DNA of 64,000 nucleotides from Micromonospora sp. WMMD882 (GCF_027497255.1 NZ_CP114903.1:2976001-3040000), one strand, 5' to 3'. Positions 19,286-29,068 are shown, counted from the stretch's first letter. Translations and numbers: made by a program. The notes: a model not told the origin generated them from the letters alone.

Positions 19286-19756
19286 ATGGTCATGTTCTAC
19301 GACGACAGGTCGGTGCAGGTCACCTCGACCGCCGTCCGGGTCGACGGACGCGTCTTCCCGCTCGCCGAGATCACCCAGGTCTGGCACCAGAAGGGCAGCC
19401 GGTCCTGGCGGGTGCTCGCCGGACGGGGCGCGATCGGCGCGGCGATGGCCGGGCCGCTGGTCGCCGCGCTCCTCGGCGTCGCGCTCGCGGTGTGGCTGCA
19501 CCGGTCGTGGACGGTCACCATCGCCATCGTCGGCGCGTCGGTGCTGGTCGGTCTCGCGGTCGGCCCGGTCGCCGACGTCCTGTTCGAGCTCATGGACCGC
19601 TCGTACGCCCGGGGCAGCCGGCAACGGGAGATCTGGATCCGCTGGCGGGGCCAGCCGGTGCGGCTGGTGCACACCGCCGACGCGCTGCGTTTCGGGCAGA
19701 TCTACCGGGCGCTGCAACGGGCCATGGAACGCGACCAGCCCGCCCGCCGCCGCTGA
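19286..19756 (+). CDS. DUF6232 membrane protein (paralogue 1)
   Basis: 156 aa. N-terminal beta-rich PH-like half ([18 protein letters not shown]...EITQVWH), two transmembrane helices (about 52-72 and 76-95), then a short domain ending [18 protein letters not shown]. It shares layout and the motifs VQVTS, DRSYxRG and [11 protein letters not shown] with the protein at 22976. Its start is separated from the divergent enoyl-CoA hydratase by about 97 bp. Function unknown; probably inner-membrane. Confidence 0.85.
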   Translation: MVMFYDDRSVQVTSTAVRVDGRVFPLAEITQVWHQKGSRSWRVLAGRGAIGAAMAGPLVAALLGVALAVWLHRSWTVTIAIVGASVLVGLAVGPVADVLFELMDRSYARGSRQREIWIRWRGQPVRLVHTADALRFGQIYRALQRAMERDQPARRR

Positions 19757-19844
19757 CTCCTGACAGGCAGCGGGCGCCGGGCAGCGGGCGCCGGGCGCCG
19801 GTGTGTCCCGGCCGGGTCGGCCCCGGTCACGTGATCAACTTCGT

Positions 19845-19894
19845 TTCACGGATATGGGGGCATCGCTGGCCGGCGATACCCCCATATCCGTGAA
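19845..19894. repeat. 22-bp hairpin centred on GCCGGC
   Basis: Arm TTCACGGATATGGGGGCATC.. (19845-19866) pairs with 19873-19894, with one mismatch in 22 and a 6-nt loop. Sits about 90 bp after the DUF6232 stop. Too AT-rich and symmetric for an ordinary local terminator; it has the look of a dispersed intergenic palindrome. Confidence 0.75.
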
Positions 19895-20152
19895 GTGGCC
19901 GGCGCGGGCCCGGCCTGGTCGGGCCGCGCCGGCTGGCGACGGTAGGGCTGGAGACTTCCTTTGGAGCTGCCCCGTCCGTGCGCCCATGCCACACCGCGGT
20001 ACCCGCCGGCGTCGGGGCGCCGGGCGGGCGGCGAGGCGTGGGCGCTGCTCACCACCACCGGCGTCTCCACCCTGCCCGGCTGGTCCCGGCTGGTCCCACG
20101 CCGCGCGCCGCACCACCGCGCAAGCCACGCCACCCAGCCCCGCCCACGCCGT

Positions 20153-20344
20153 GTCGTCACCGCCCACGCCGCCCACGTCGCACCACGCCGCCCACCGCCG
20201 CATCGTCACCGCCCACGCCGCGCACGTCGCACCACGCCGCCCACCGCCGCATCGTCACCGCCTACGCCGCGCACGTCGCACCACGCCGCGCAGGTCGCAC
20301 CACGCCGCGCAGGTCGCACCACGCCGCGCACGTCGCACCACGCC
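20153..20344. repeat. Tandem repeat array, 49-bp and 19-bp units
   Basis: A 49-bp unit (beginning near CGTCACCGCCCACGCC and containing CACGTCGCACCACGCCGCCC) occurs about twice from 20153 to 20250. A third partial copy runs into four copies of a 19-bp unit GCGCAGGTCGCACCACGCC with a G/C variant, at 20269, 20288, 20307 and 20326. No spacers, so not CRISPR. Confidence 0.8.
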
Positions 20345-20798
20345 GCCCACCGCCGCACATCGCATCCACGCCGCCCAGGGCGCCCACGCCCCTCCTCGCC
20401 ACCCATGCCACTCAGCCGCTCCCGCACCATCTACGCCACCCAAGCCGCCGCACGCGTGCGGCACACGTTCGCCCTGATCGCGGTGCCACTCAAGCTGACG
20501 CCTGCCCATGCCGCGCGACCACGCCGCGCACGCCAGGCCGCGCATCGCCATGGGCAACGCGTCGCCACGCACGCCACGCCACGTGATCCACGCCGCGCAT
20601 GAGGCTCCAGCGCCGGTTGCGGTGCACACCCCCGGTTGCCCCATATCTGGGGCAGCTCCAAAGCGTGCTGTCGACAGACCTGCTCCCCGGCTCCCGCCGC
20701 CCACCGCTCGGCTGGGCTACCGTTCCGCCCACTGCCCGCTGACCCCTCCCCGCTGACCGCTGCCCCTCCCCGCTGGCCCCCGTTGGCCGTTGGCTGGG

Positions 20799-22352
20799 TC
20801 AGGCTCCGCCGGGGTAGAGCAGGGCGAGCAACATCCCGGTCAGCCAGACGTACCCGGTGACGGCGACCGCGACCGTCAACGGCGCCGGACGCTGCTGACG
20901 GTGGGCGAGCACCAGGGCGGCCAGCGCCGGCACCAGCCAGTGCGCCAGCCCGGCGACACCGAGCAGGACCGCCCCCGGCACCAGCCAGCGTGGAGCCGCC
21001 GGCCGGATCGGCGCGGTGGGCCCCTCGACCGAGCCGGTCAGCTCACCGAGCCGGGTACGGGCAGCCGACAGGTCGAGCCGGGCCTGCCGGGCAGTATGGG
21101 GCGGGAGCGGGTCCAGGAAAGCGAGCTGGACCGTGTGCAGGCGACGCAGGGCGCGGGCGGCGGGACGGCCGTGCTCCCGGCGGAACGCCCGGACTGTCCG
21201 GAACCTCGTCCAGACGGTGGCGAGCAGGGCGGCCTCGGTCGGGGTGGCGACGGCGAACGACGGTCCGACGACCGGTGGCAACCCCGCCGGAGGAACGACC
21301 AGGGACGGCCCCGACGGCAGGACAAAGGACGACGGCAGGACAAAGGACGACGGCAGGACAAAGGACGGCGGCAGGACGAAGGACGACAGGGACGGACTCC
21401 ACGTGCCGGGCGCGTCGGTCCGAGCGATCGGGGCGGTCGGGGCGGGGGAAAGGTCGGCCGGGGCGGTCAGGGCGGTGGTGCGGTGGAGCGCCTCCTGGCG
21501 GCGCAGCACGGCCAGGGCGTACCAGGCGCCCGCTCCGGGGACGCCGATCACCAGGAAGTAGCCGGCCATCGGCGAGATCGTGGGCAGGCGGTCGAGCAGC
21601 TCGGTGCTGCGCAACGCCAGCGGGGAGTTGACCGCCGCGTGGGCCAGCCAGGCCAGGCCGTACGCCCCGGCCAGCGCCGCCCAGCGGCGGACCGGACGGT
21701 GGTCGGCGCGCAGCATCGCGTACCCGATGCCGGCCCCGACCAGGGCGGTGAAGAGCGGATGGCTGACCAGCCCGGGCACGACGGTCCGGAGGGCGACGAC
21801 GCGGAGCGCGTCCGCCGCGTGGTCGGGCAGGGTCTCGTCGGCGACGGCGAGGGCGTAGCCGAGATCTTCGACGGTGGCGAATCCCACGCCGGCCACCGCG
21901 CCGTAGAACGCGCCGGCGAACGGGGTACGCAGGTGCGGTCGGGCGGCCAGCAGGAGCAGCAGCACCCCGGCGCCCTTGGCGGTCTCCTCGGTGGTCGGCG
22001 CGACCAGCGCAGGCCCCCAGGCGGCGGCGAACCCGGGCGAGGTGAGCTGTGCCAGCAGCACGTCCCCGGTGTAGCCGGCGAGCGCGCCCACCAGGACCGC
22101 GACGGTGCCGCCCCAGCCGAACGCCAGCAGCACCAGCCACCAGGGCCGCCGGCCGAGCTGGTCGAGCCGGCGCAGCGCCGCCAGGCTCAACGCGGCGTAG
22201 GCCGCCAGCGGCGGCACGGCGGCCAGCGCCGACCGGGGGGCCACCCAGGCCCCGAAGCCGAGCAGCAGCAGCGGACCGGCCGCGCCCACCGTCACCACCG
22301 CCACCAGCAGCCAGAACACCGGGGTACGGGCCGGCGAGTACGGGCGGGTCAC
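20799..22352 (-). CDS. PrsW-family intramembrane metalloprotease
   Basis: 517 aa. Eight or more hydrophobic segments. PrsW hallmarks are present: Glu122-Glu123 in TTEETAKG, Glu162-Asp163 in FATVEDLGY, His198 in SHPLFT and His238 in WLAHAAVN. PrsW proteases cut anti-sigma factors in other bacteria. Residues 323-347 are a SSFVLP hexapeptide repeat from an in-frame DNA repeat. GTG 22352 overlaps the TGA of the upstream gene (GTGA). Substrate unknown; an anti-sigma factor is encoded at 8737 but far away. Confidence 0.88.
   Translation of the reverse strand: MTRPYSPARTPVFWLLVAVVTVGAAGPLLLLGFGAWVAPRSALAAVPPLAAYAALSLAALRRLDQLGRRPWWLVLLAFGWGGTVAVLVGALAGYTGDVLLAQLTSPGFAAAWGPALVAPTTEETAKGAGVLLLLLAARPHLRTPFAGAFYGAVAGVGFATVEDLGYALAVADETLPDHAADALRVVALRTVVPGLVSHPLFTALVGAGIGYAMLRADHRPVRRWAALAGAYGLAWLAHAAVNSPLALRSTELLDRLPTISPMAGYFLVIGVPGAGAWYALAVLRRQEALHRTTALTAPADLSPAPTAPIARTDAPGTWSPSLSSFVLPPSFVLPSSFVLPSSFVLPSGPSLVVPPAGLPPVVGPSFAVATPTEAALLATVWTRFRTVRAFRREHGRPAARALRRLHTVQLAFLDPLPPHTARQARLDLSAARTRLGELTGSVEGPTAPIRPAAPRWLVPGAVLLGVAGLAHWLVPALAALVLAHRQQRPAPLTVAVAVTGYVWLTGMLLALLYPGGA
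21313..21384 (-). repeat. In-frame 18-bp tandem repeat inside the PrsW gene
   Basis: Four units of GACGGCAGGACAAAGGAC (21313, 21331, 21349; 21367 diverged) encode repeated Ser-Ser-Phe-Val-Leu-Pro in the cytoplasmic linker. Three copies are identical, suggesting recent slippage. Confidence 0.85.
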
Positions 22353-22882
22353 GACGGGTCCGAGCGTAGGCCGGTCAACGCGGCCCGGACCGGGGCGGGC
22401 AGCTCGGCGCAGCCGTCGACCGGGGTGACCAGCGCGGTGACCGCCACCTCCGGGCCGGTGAGCACGGCGTAGCATGCGGGCTGCTCGCCGGTGAGCGGCC
22501 CCCACTCGCCGCGCAGCCCGGCGGCGCGCAGCGGCTCGGGGCGGCCGGCCGGGCGGAGCAGCTCGTCGCGGGCCAACCGGTGCCGGGCGTGCGCCGTGAA
22601 GGGTTCCGGGTCACCCTGGTACGCCACCGCGGTGAGCCGGATCCGCAGCCCGTCGGCGGTGCGCAGGACCACCTCACCGGCGCCGGGGCGGGAGTCGGTG
22701 ACGTCCAACCGCGCGCCGGGTGGCGGGTCGATCCGTACGCCGTGCCCGACGTCGACCGGTCGGGTCAGTGGTGGCCCCTCGGTGGGTAGCCCGGCCGACA
22801 CGATGGCCGGCACGACAGTCAGCGCGCCCAGTCCGGTCAGGACGCCGAGCGCTACCCCGAGATCCCGCCATCTGCTCGTCAT
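22349..22882 (-). CDS. Hypothetical membrane-anchored protein
   Basis: 177 aa. One N-terminal hydrophobic segment (about 8-30), then a soluble domain with two Cys residues (ACYAVLTG and DGCAELPAPV) that could form a disulfide outside the cell. First gene of a two-gene unit with the PrsW gene (GTGA overlap), so the two products probably act together, perhaps as anchor or substrate and protease. No family recognised. Confidence 0.75.
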   Translation of the reverse strand: MTSRWRDLGVALGVLTGLGALTVVPAIVSAGLPTEGPPLTRPVDVGHGVRIDPPPGARLDVTDSRPGAGEVVLRTADGLRIRLTAVAYQGDPEPFTAHARHRLARDELLRPAGRPEPLRAAGLRGEWGPLTGEQPACYAVLTGPEVAVTALVTPVDGCAELPAPVRAALTGLRSDPS

Positions 22883-22975
22883 CGTTACAGGGTGTCAGGC
22901 CGGGGTGTCGACTGCGCAACCACTCAGTCGGCGACGGGGGTGCCGACGGCCCCGTCGACAGGGTTCACTGGAAAG

Positions 22976-23458
22976 ATGACTCTCTATTACCAGGACGACA
23001 CGGTACAGGTGACCTCCGAGTCGATCCAGGTGGAGGGGCTGACACTGTGGCTGGCCGACGTCTCGTACGTCTGGCACGCCCGCGGGCGGACCACGGCGGC
23101 GCAGCGGTCCCGCAAACTGGGCCGGGGCGTGCTGGTGCTGCTGCTCTCCCTGCCGCCGCTGGTGGCGGTGGTGTGCGTGGTGTCGGTGCTCGGGGCGGCG
23201 GCGCAGGACCGGGGCGACTGGACGGTGGCGCTGATCGTCATCGCGGCGTTCGCGGTGGGCGCGCTGGTGCTCGCCCCGTTCCTGGAGTTGCCGCTGGGCT
23301 GGCTGGACCGCTCGTACGAGCGTGGGGACCGGGTGCACGAGCTGTGGGTACGGCACCTGGGGCACGACATCCTGTTGCTGAGCTCATCGGACGCGCTGCG
23401 GTTCGGGCAGATCTACCGGGCCGTGCAGCGGGCCGTCGAGCAGCGGGGCGACCGGTGA
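22976..23458 (+). CDS. DUF6232 membrane protein (paralogue 2)
   Basis: 160 aa from ATG 22976 (MTLYYQDDTVQVTSESIQV). Same layout as the protein at 19286: beta-rich N-terminus, two transmembrane helices (about 48-72 and 80-100), then DRSYERGDRVHELWVR and the shared [17 protein letters not shown] terminus. The two paralogues flank the repeat block and PrsW pair. Function unknown. Confidence 0.85.
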   Translation: MTLYYQDDTVQVTSESIQVEGLTLWLADVSYVWHARGRTTAAQRSRKLGRGVLVLLLSLPPLVAVVCVVSVLGAAAQDRGDWTVALIVIAAFAVGALVLAPFLELPLGWLDRSYERGDRVHELWVRHLGHDILLLSSSDALRFGQIYRAVQRAVEQRGDR

Positions 23459-23528
23459 GCGGCGTCCGCCCGGACGGCGGTGGTGGCCCGGACGGCGGTG
23501 GTGGCCGGTACGACGCACACTGGTCTGC

Positions 23529-24299
23529 ATGGCGATCCCCCTCCCCCGCCCGACCGCCGTGTTCGGGTTGACCCGCTCCGCGTTCGACCAGGCGTGGGGC
23601 TCCGCGGCCTCGTTCGCCGCCGTCCCGGCCCGCGCCTTCGCGGTGCTCGACAGCGTGGAGGCGCTGGTGGCCCGGATCGACGCCGTGGCGGACCGGATCG
23701 AGGCGGTGGTCGACCGGGTCGAGGAGACCCTGGACCGTACCGACCGGGTGGTCGAGCGGGCCGAGGCGGTCTCCTCGTCCGCCGCCACCGTGGTCACCGA
23801 CGCGGAGACCGTGGCGGCCCGCGCGAAAGCGGTGGTCACCGAAGCGGAGACGGTGGCCGCACGGGCGGGGACCGTGGTCAGCGAAGCGGAGACGGTCGCG
23901 GCACGGGCGGGGACGGTGGTCGCGGAGGCGGGGGCGGTGGCCGGGCGGGCGGCCGGCACGGTGGAGACGGCGCGGGCCGCCGCCGCCGTCGCCGGGGAGC
24001 TGCTGTCGGCGTACGAGCCGGCGTTGCGCCGGGCCGCCCCGATGGCCGCCCGGTTCGTGGAGCAGCTCAGCCAGGAGGAGGTGACGGCCGCGATCCGGCT
24101 GGTCGACGAGCTGCCGAAGCTGAAGGAGCACCTGACCGCCGACGTGCTGCCGATCCTGGCCACCCTGGACCGGGTCGGCCCGGACCTGCACGACCTGCTC
24201 GACGTCACCCGGGACCTGAAACTCGCGGTGGCCGGCATTCCGGGGCTGGGCATGCTGCGCCGCCGGGGCGAACGCCGCGCCGACGAGCCGGCGGACTGA
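23529..24299 (+). CDS. Coiled-coil protein with 14-residue repeats
   Basis: 256 aa, mostly helical. Residues 40-75 are an acidic/basic heptad coil (RIDAVADRIEAVVDRVEETL). Residues 80-145 carry a near-perfect 14-residue repeat of the type ETVAARAGTVVSEA, echoed in the DNA. The C-terminal third (GELLSAYEPALRRAAPMAARFVE...LDRVGPDLHDLLDVTRDL) resembles a conserved actinobacterial domain also found alone. No enzymatic motifs and no signal peptide. Possibly membrane-associated or structural. Confidence 0.75.
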   Translation: MAIPLPRPTAVFGLTRSAFDQAWGSAASFAAVPARAFAVLDSVEALVARIDAVADRIEAVVDRVEETLDRTDRVVERAEAVSSSAATVVTDAETVAARAKAVVTEAETVAARAGTVVSEAETVAARAGTVVAEAGAVAGRAAGTVETARAAAAVAGELLSAYEPALRRAAPMAARFVEQLSQEEVTAAIRLVDELPKLKEHLTADVLPILATLDRVGPDLHDLLDVTRDLKLAVAGIPGLGMLRRRGERRADEPAD

Positions 24300-24354
24300 C
24301 CCGGAAGCCGCGCCGACCCGGAAGCCGCGCTGGGGGCGGTCGGTAGGTGACGGG

Positions 24355-25248
24355 TCAGCCGGCGTAGAGCTGGTCGATCTCGGGGCGGTGCGGGAGGGCC
24401 ACGGACGCGCCCAGCTTGCGGACGCAGGCCGCGCCGGCCGCGGCGGCCCAGCGGACCGCGTCGGGCAGGTCGCGTCCCTCGCCCCAGCCGACGGCGAGGG
24501 CGGCGGTGAAGGCGTCACCGGCGGCGGTGGAGTCGACGACATCCACGACGAACGCCGGCACGTGCTCGTGGGCGCCGTCCCGGTCGACGTACCAGGCGCC
24601 CTGGCCGCCGAGGGTGAGCACCGCCCGGGGGACGAGCTCCAGCAGGGCGCGCGGGTCCTCGCGGCCCCGACCGGTGAGGGCCCGCGCCTCGACCTCGTTG
24701 ACCACCAGCACGTCCACCGCGGCCAGCAGCTCCGCCGGGACCTGCCGGGCCGGCGCGGCGTTGACGACGACCCGGGTGCCGGCGGCGCGGGCGGCCAGCG
24801 CCGCCGTGGTCACCGTCTCGACCGGGATCTCCAACTGCGCCACCAGGACGTCGGCTTCCCGTACGCAGGTCAGCTCGTCCTCGGTGAGCCCGGTGAGGGT
24901 GGCGTTCGCGCCGGGCGCGACCAGGATGGTGTTCTCGCCCTCGGCGTCGACCATGATCAGGGCGACGCCGGACGTGCCGTAGCTGACCCGCAGGTGTCGG
25001 GTGTCGACGCCGGCGGCGGTGATCCGGGCCCGCAGGGTGACGCCGAACGCGTCCGAGCCGATCGCGCCGAGGAAGGCGCAGGAGGCGCCGGCGCGGGCGG
25101 CGGCGACGGCCTGGTTGGCGCCCTTGCCGCCGGGGACCATGACGAAGTCGCTGCCGAGCACCGTCTCGCCGGGCCGGGGCAGGGTGGGGGCCGCGCCGAC
25201 CAGGTCCATGTTGGCGCTGCCGACGACGACCACCCGGGTCTGGGGCAT
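24355..25248 (-). CDS. rbsK: Ribokinase (PfkB family)
   Basis: 297 aa. Phosphorylates D-ribose to ribose-5-phosphate. N-terminal VVVGSANMDLVG and GGKGANQAVAAARAG are the first PfkB signature. The second signature, normally DTTGAGDxF, reads DSTAAGDAF, keeping the catalytic Asp and the GD anion hole with Ala for Gly. VDAEGENTILVAPGAN matches RbsK. The stop of the ABC ATPase gene 25255 lies just before its start, so they may share a transcript. Confidence 0.88.
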   Translation of the reverse strand: MPQTRVVVVGSANMDLVGAAPTLPRPGETVLGSDFVMVPGGKGANQAVAAARAGASCAFLGAIGSDAFGVTLRARITAAGVDTRHLRVSYGTSGVALIMVDAEGENTILVAPGANATLTGLTEDELTCVREADVLVAQLEIPVETVTTAALAARAAGTRVVVNAAPARQVPAELLAAVDVLVVNEVEARALTGRGREDPRALLELVPRAVLTLGGQGAWYVDRDGAHEHVPAFVVDVVDSTAAGDAFTAALAVGWGEGRDLPDAVRWAAAAGAACVRKLGASVALPHRPEIDQLYAG

Positions 25249-25254
25249 CGCGGG

Positions 25255-26097
<843 letters not shown>

Positions 26098-26182
26098 CCG
26101 GCCATCCAACCACGTGCCCGTCCCGGGGCACCTCACGGGCGACCGGGATCACTGGCAACACCTTGCAGCGTACGGAATCGTG

Positions 26183-26199
26183 GTGAAGAATTCCTTCAC
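26183..26199. promoter_or_regulatory. Short palindrome between ABC ATPase and ROK genes
   Basis: GTGAAGAATTCCTTCAC is an imperfect palindrome in an AT-rich patch between the two minus-strand genes, 85 bp upstream of the ATPase start. Could be an operator for the ATPase/rbsK unit or an end signal of the ROK gene. Confidence 0.3.
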
Positions 26200-26217
26200 A
26201 TGCGGAGCCGGTGCCCC

Positions 26218-27393
26218 CTACCCGACGGTGGAGCCGAACACCTCGTCCCGGACGGCGTCCAGGGCGGTGCGCAACGCCCCGCGCAGGATCGGCTCGTCGC
26301 TCAGCCCGGTCGGCACCACCCTCGGCCGGACCAGCGTGATCGCGGCCACCTCGTGCTGCACCCGCTCGGCCAGGGCCGTCCCGCCGGCCCGGCCCACCTC
26401 GCCGGCCAGCACCACCAGCGGCGGATCGAGCACCACGCAGGTGCTCGCCACCCCGAGGGCCAGCCGGCGGGCCAGCTCGTCGAGCAGCGGGCCACCGGCG
26501 TCGCCGGCCTCGACCGCCGCCCGTACCGCCGCCGCCGCGTCGTCGGCCGCGAAGCCGTGCTCACCGGCCACCGCGCGGACCGTCTCACCGCCCACGACCT
26601 GCTGGAACGCCGGCTTGGCCCGGCGGGAGACGTCACGCGGGATGGGCGCGCCCGGCACCGGCAGGTAGCCGATCTCGCCGGCCGCGCCGCTGCTGCCGTG
26701 GTGCAGCCGGCCACCCAGCACGATCGCCAGACCCACCCCGGCGTCCACCCAGACCAGCACGAAGTCCGTCATCCCCCGGGCCGCGCCGGACTGCGCCTCG
26801 GCGACCGCCGCCAGGTTCACGTCGTTCTCGAAGACCACCGGGGTGGCCAGGTCGTCGCGGAGCGCGGCGAGCAGACCCCGGTGCCAGCGCGGCAGGTTGA
26901 ACGCGAAGGTGATGTCCCCGGTCGCCGGGTCCACCAGACCCGGGGTGCCCAGCACGATCCGCCGTACGCTGGCCAGCGGGGCGGCGGCGTCGCTGGCCGC
27001 CCGCACCACCGCGTTGTGCACCACGCCCACCGGGTCGTCGGTGTCCCGGGTGGACTGCTCGACCCGGCCGATCACCGTGCCGGTGATGTCGGCGCAGGCC
27101 GCCACCACCCGGTCCGCCCCGACGTCCACCCCGATCACGTGCGCGCTGCCCGGCCGTACGGCGTAGAGCTGGGCGTTCGGCCCGCGCCCGCCGGCCTGCT
27201 CGCCGACCCGGGCGACCAGGCCGCGCTCCTCCAGCCGCTCGACGAGCTGCGAGGCGGTGACCTTGGACAGGCCGGTCAGCTCGCCGAGGCGGGCCCGGGT
27301 GAGCGGCCCCTGCTCGAGCAGCAACTCCAGGGCGGCGCGGTCGTTGAGGGCGCGCAACAGGCGGGGGGTGCCGGGCAGCCGCGTCGAACTCAT
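26218..27393 (-). CDS. ROK-family transcriptional regulator
   Basis: 391 aa. N-terminal winged HTH (LLEQGPLTRARLGELTGLSKVTASQLVERLEERGLV), then a ROK sugar-kinase-like domain with the phosphate-1-like VIGVDVGADRVV, VFENDVNLAAVAE and HHGSSGAAGEIGYLPV. The usual zinc cluster CxCGxxGC is not evident, so this is a sugar-binding repressor with a degenerate site. Divergent from the GH3 gene (148-bp gap), which it probably controls in response to an amino sugar. Confidence 0.9.
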   Translation of the reverse strand: MSSTRLPGTPRLLRALNDRAALELLLEQGPLTRARLGELTGLSKVTASQLVERLEERGLVARVGEQAGGRGPNAQLYAVRPGSAHVIGVDVGADRVVAACADITGTVIGRVEQSTRDTDDPVGVVHNAVVRAASDAAAPLASVRRIVLGTPGLVDPATGDITFAFNLPRWHRGLLAALRDDLATPVVFENDVNLAAVAEAQSGAARGMTDFVLVWVDAGVGLAIVLGGRLHHGSSGAAGEIGYLPVPGAPIPRDVSRRAKPAFQQVVGGETVRAVAGEHGFAADDAAAAVRAAVEAGDAGGPLLDELARRLALGVASTCVVLDPPLVVLAGEVGRAGGTALAERVQHEVAAITLVRPRVVPTGLSDEPILRGALRTALDAVRDEVFGSTVG

Positions 27394-27541
27394 GCCACGT
27401 CCTCTGGTTCTGTTGAGCGTGTTGATCGTACCGGGCGGGGAGTGTTCGTAGCGTAACGCCGTCGTCGGCCGGGCCCCGGCCCCGTCGTCGACGGCGGGCA
27501 GCCGGACGGGAGCCCGGACGACCCCGAGGGAAGGAGATCAC

Positions 27542-29068
27542 GTGGGCCTGGACCCAGGACTTCGCCGGCTCGTGCTCGGCACGCTGCTGGCCGCGTACCC
27601 GGGGCCGACGCCGCCGGCGTGGGCGCTGGAGCTGACCGGCGCGGGGCTGGCCGGGTTCACCCTGTTCGGCCCGAACGTGCAGACCCCTGCGCAGGTGGCG
27701 GCGGCCACCGCCGCGCTGCGCGCCGCCCGCCCCGACGTGCTGGTCACGATCGACGAGGAGGGCGGTGACGTGACCCGGCTGGCGCACGCCACCGGCAGCC
27801 CGTACCCGGGCAACGCGGCGCTCGGCGCGGTCGACGACGTGACCCTGACCCGTCAGGTGTACGCGGCGATCGGCGCGGAGCTGGCCGCGGTCGGCGTCAC
27901 CGTGAACCTGGCCCCCACGGTGGACGTGAACAGCGTCGACGAGAACCCGGTGATCGGCACCCGGTCGTTCGGCGCGGACCCGGCCCGGGTCGCCGCGCAC
28001 ACCGCCGCCGCCGTGGCCGGGTTGCAGGGTGTGGGGGTGGCCGCCTGCGCCAAGCACTTCCCCGGGCACGGCGCGACCGTCGCCGACTCGCATCTGGAGC
28101 TGCCCACCGTCGACGTGCCGTTGGACGTGCTGCGGGCCCGTGACCTGCCGCCGTTCGCCGCGGCCGTGGCCGCCGACGCCAAGGCGATCATGACCGCGCA
28201 CATCCGGGTGCCGGCGCTGACCGGCGACGGGCCGGCGACCTTCAGCCGGGCGGTCCTGGTCGACCTGCTCCGCCGGGAGCTGGGTTTCACCGGCACGGTG
28301 GTCACCGACGCGCTGGAGATGAGGGGCGCGGTGGTGGCGGCGGGCGGCGTCGGTCCGGCCGCGGTGGCCGCCCTCGCGGCCGGCGCGGACCTGCTCTGTG
28401 TCGGGGCGAGGGTGGACGCGGCGCTGGTCGGGACGGTGGTCGCGGAGATCGTCGCGGCGCTCGGCGACGGACGGCTGACCCTCGACCGGGTCGAGGAGGC
28501 CGCCGCCCGTTCCGCCACCCTCGCCACCGGCGCCGCCACCCTCACCACCCACGCCCGGGCCGCCGCGGCCGTCGGCGCCGTCGCGCCGGCCGGCGCCGCC
28601 GCGCCCGCCGGCCGGGTCGGCGGCCAGGTCGCCGCCACCAGCACCGGGCTGGGGTACGCGGTCGCGCGGCGGGCGGTCACCGTGGAGGGCACGCCGGGCG
28701 GGCTGGCCGGGGCGCTGGTGGTGCAGGCGCACGCCACCGCCACGCTGGCCGAGGGGCGGGTGCCGTGGGGCCTCGGCCCGCACCTGCCCGACGACGTGGA
28801 GGAGGTCCGGGTGGTGGCCGGCGCGACCGACCCGGCCGCCCTGCGGGCGCTCGCCGGGGACCGGCCGATCGTGCTGGTCGCCCGGCACCTGTGGCGGTTG
28901 CCGGGCGGCCCGGAGCTGGTCGAGGCGCTGGCCGCCACGCATCCGGTGACGGTGGTGGAGATGGGCTGGCCGGGGCGTTGGCGGCCGGCCGGCGTCCGCG
29001 CCTTCGTCGCCACGTACGGCGCGAGTCACGCCAACGGCCACGCCGCCGCCGACGCCCTGGGCTGGTAG
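27542..29068 (+). CDS. nagZ: Glycoside hydrolase family 3, NagZ-like beta-N-acetylhexosaminidase
   Basis: 508 aa, GTG 27542 with GGGAAGGAG upstream. GH3 N-terminal barrel: ITIDEEGGDVTRL, the NagZ hallmark KHFPGHGAT (171-179, with the general-acid His downstream) and nucleophile Asp256 in VVTDALEM. The C-terminal 170 residues are an extra domain absent from Gram-negative NagZ (about 340 aa) but usual in actinobacterial and Bacillus enzymes. No signal peptide. Role: peptidoglycan or chitin-oligomer recycling, with the divergent ROK regulator. Confidence 0.9.
   Translation: MGLDPGLRRLVLGTLLAAYPGPTPPAWALELTGAGLAGFTLFGPNVQTPAQVAAATAALRAARPDVLVTIDEEGGDVTRLAHATGSPYPGNAALGAVDDVTLTRQVYAAIGAELAAVGVTVNLAPTVDVNSVDENPVIGTRSFGADPARVAAHTAAAVAGLQGVGVAACAKHFPGHGATVADSHLELPTVDVPLDVLRARDLPPFAAAVAADAKAIMTAHIRVPALTGDGPATFSRAVLVDLLRRELGFTGTVVTDALEMRGAVVAAGGVGPAAVAALAAGADLLCVGARVDAALVGTVVAEIVAALGDGRLTLDRVEEAAARSATLATGAATLTTHARAAAAVGAVAPAGAAAPAGRVGGQVAATSTGLGYAVARRAVTVEGTPGGLAGALVVQAHATATLAEGRVPWGLGPHLPDDVEEVRVVAGATDPAALRALAGDRPIVLVARHLWRLPGGPELVEALAATHPVTVVEMGWPGRWRPAGVRAFVATYGASHANGHAAADALGW

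Larger units (their letters stand above)
19757..20798. other. 1.04-kb non-coding block rich in repeats and inverted repeats
   Basis: No frame here has a plausible start, ribosome site or protein-like composition. The translations are His/Ala/Arg/Pro repeats. It contains a 22-bp hairpin (19845-19894), long tandem repeats (20153-20344), a short palindrome around GCCCCATATCTGGGGC (20638-20653), and a 15-bp inverted pair CTTTGGAGCTGCCCC (19959-19973) and GGGGCAGCTCCAAAG (20649-20663) flanking about 675 bp. Possibly a non-autonomous mobile element remnant or an intergenic repeat island. Confidence 0.7.

Noticed and set aside
20153..20344. Possible CRISPR array
   Set aside because: Repeats are contiguous with no unique spacers, units vary in length (49 and 19 bp), and no cas genes are present.
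26633..29041. 802-codon minus-strand frame across ROK and GH3 genes
   Set aside because: Spans two well-supported divergent genes and their promoter gap; low-complexity translation.
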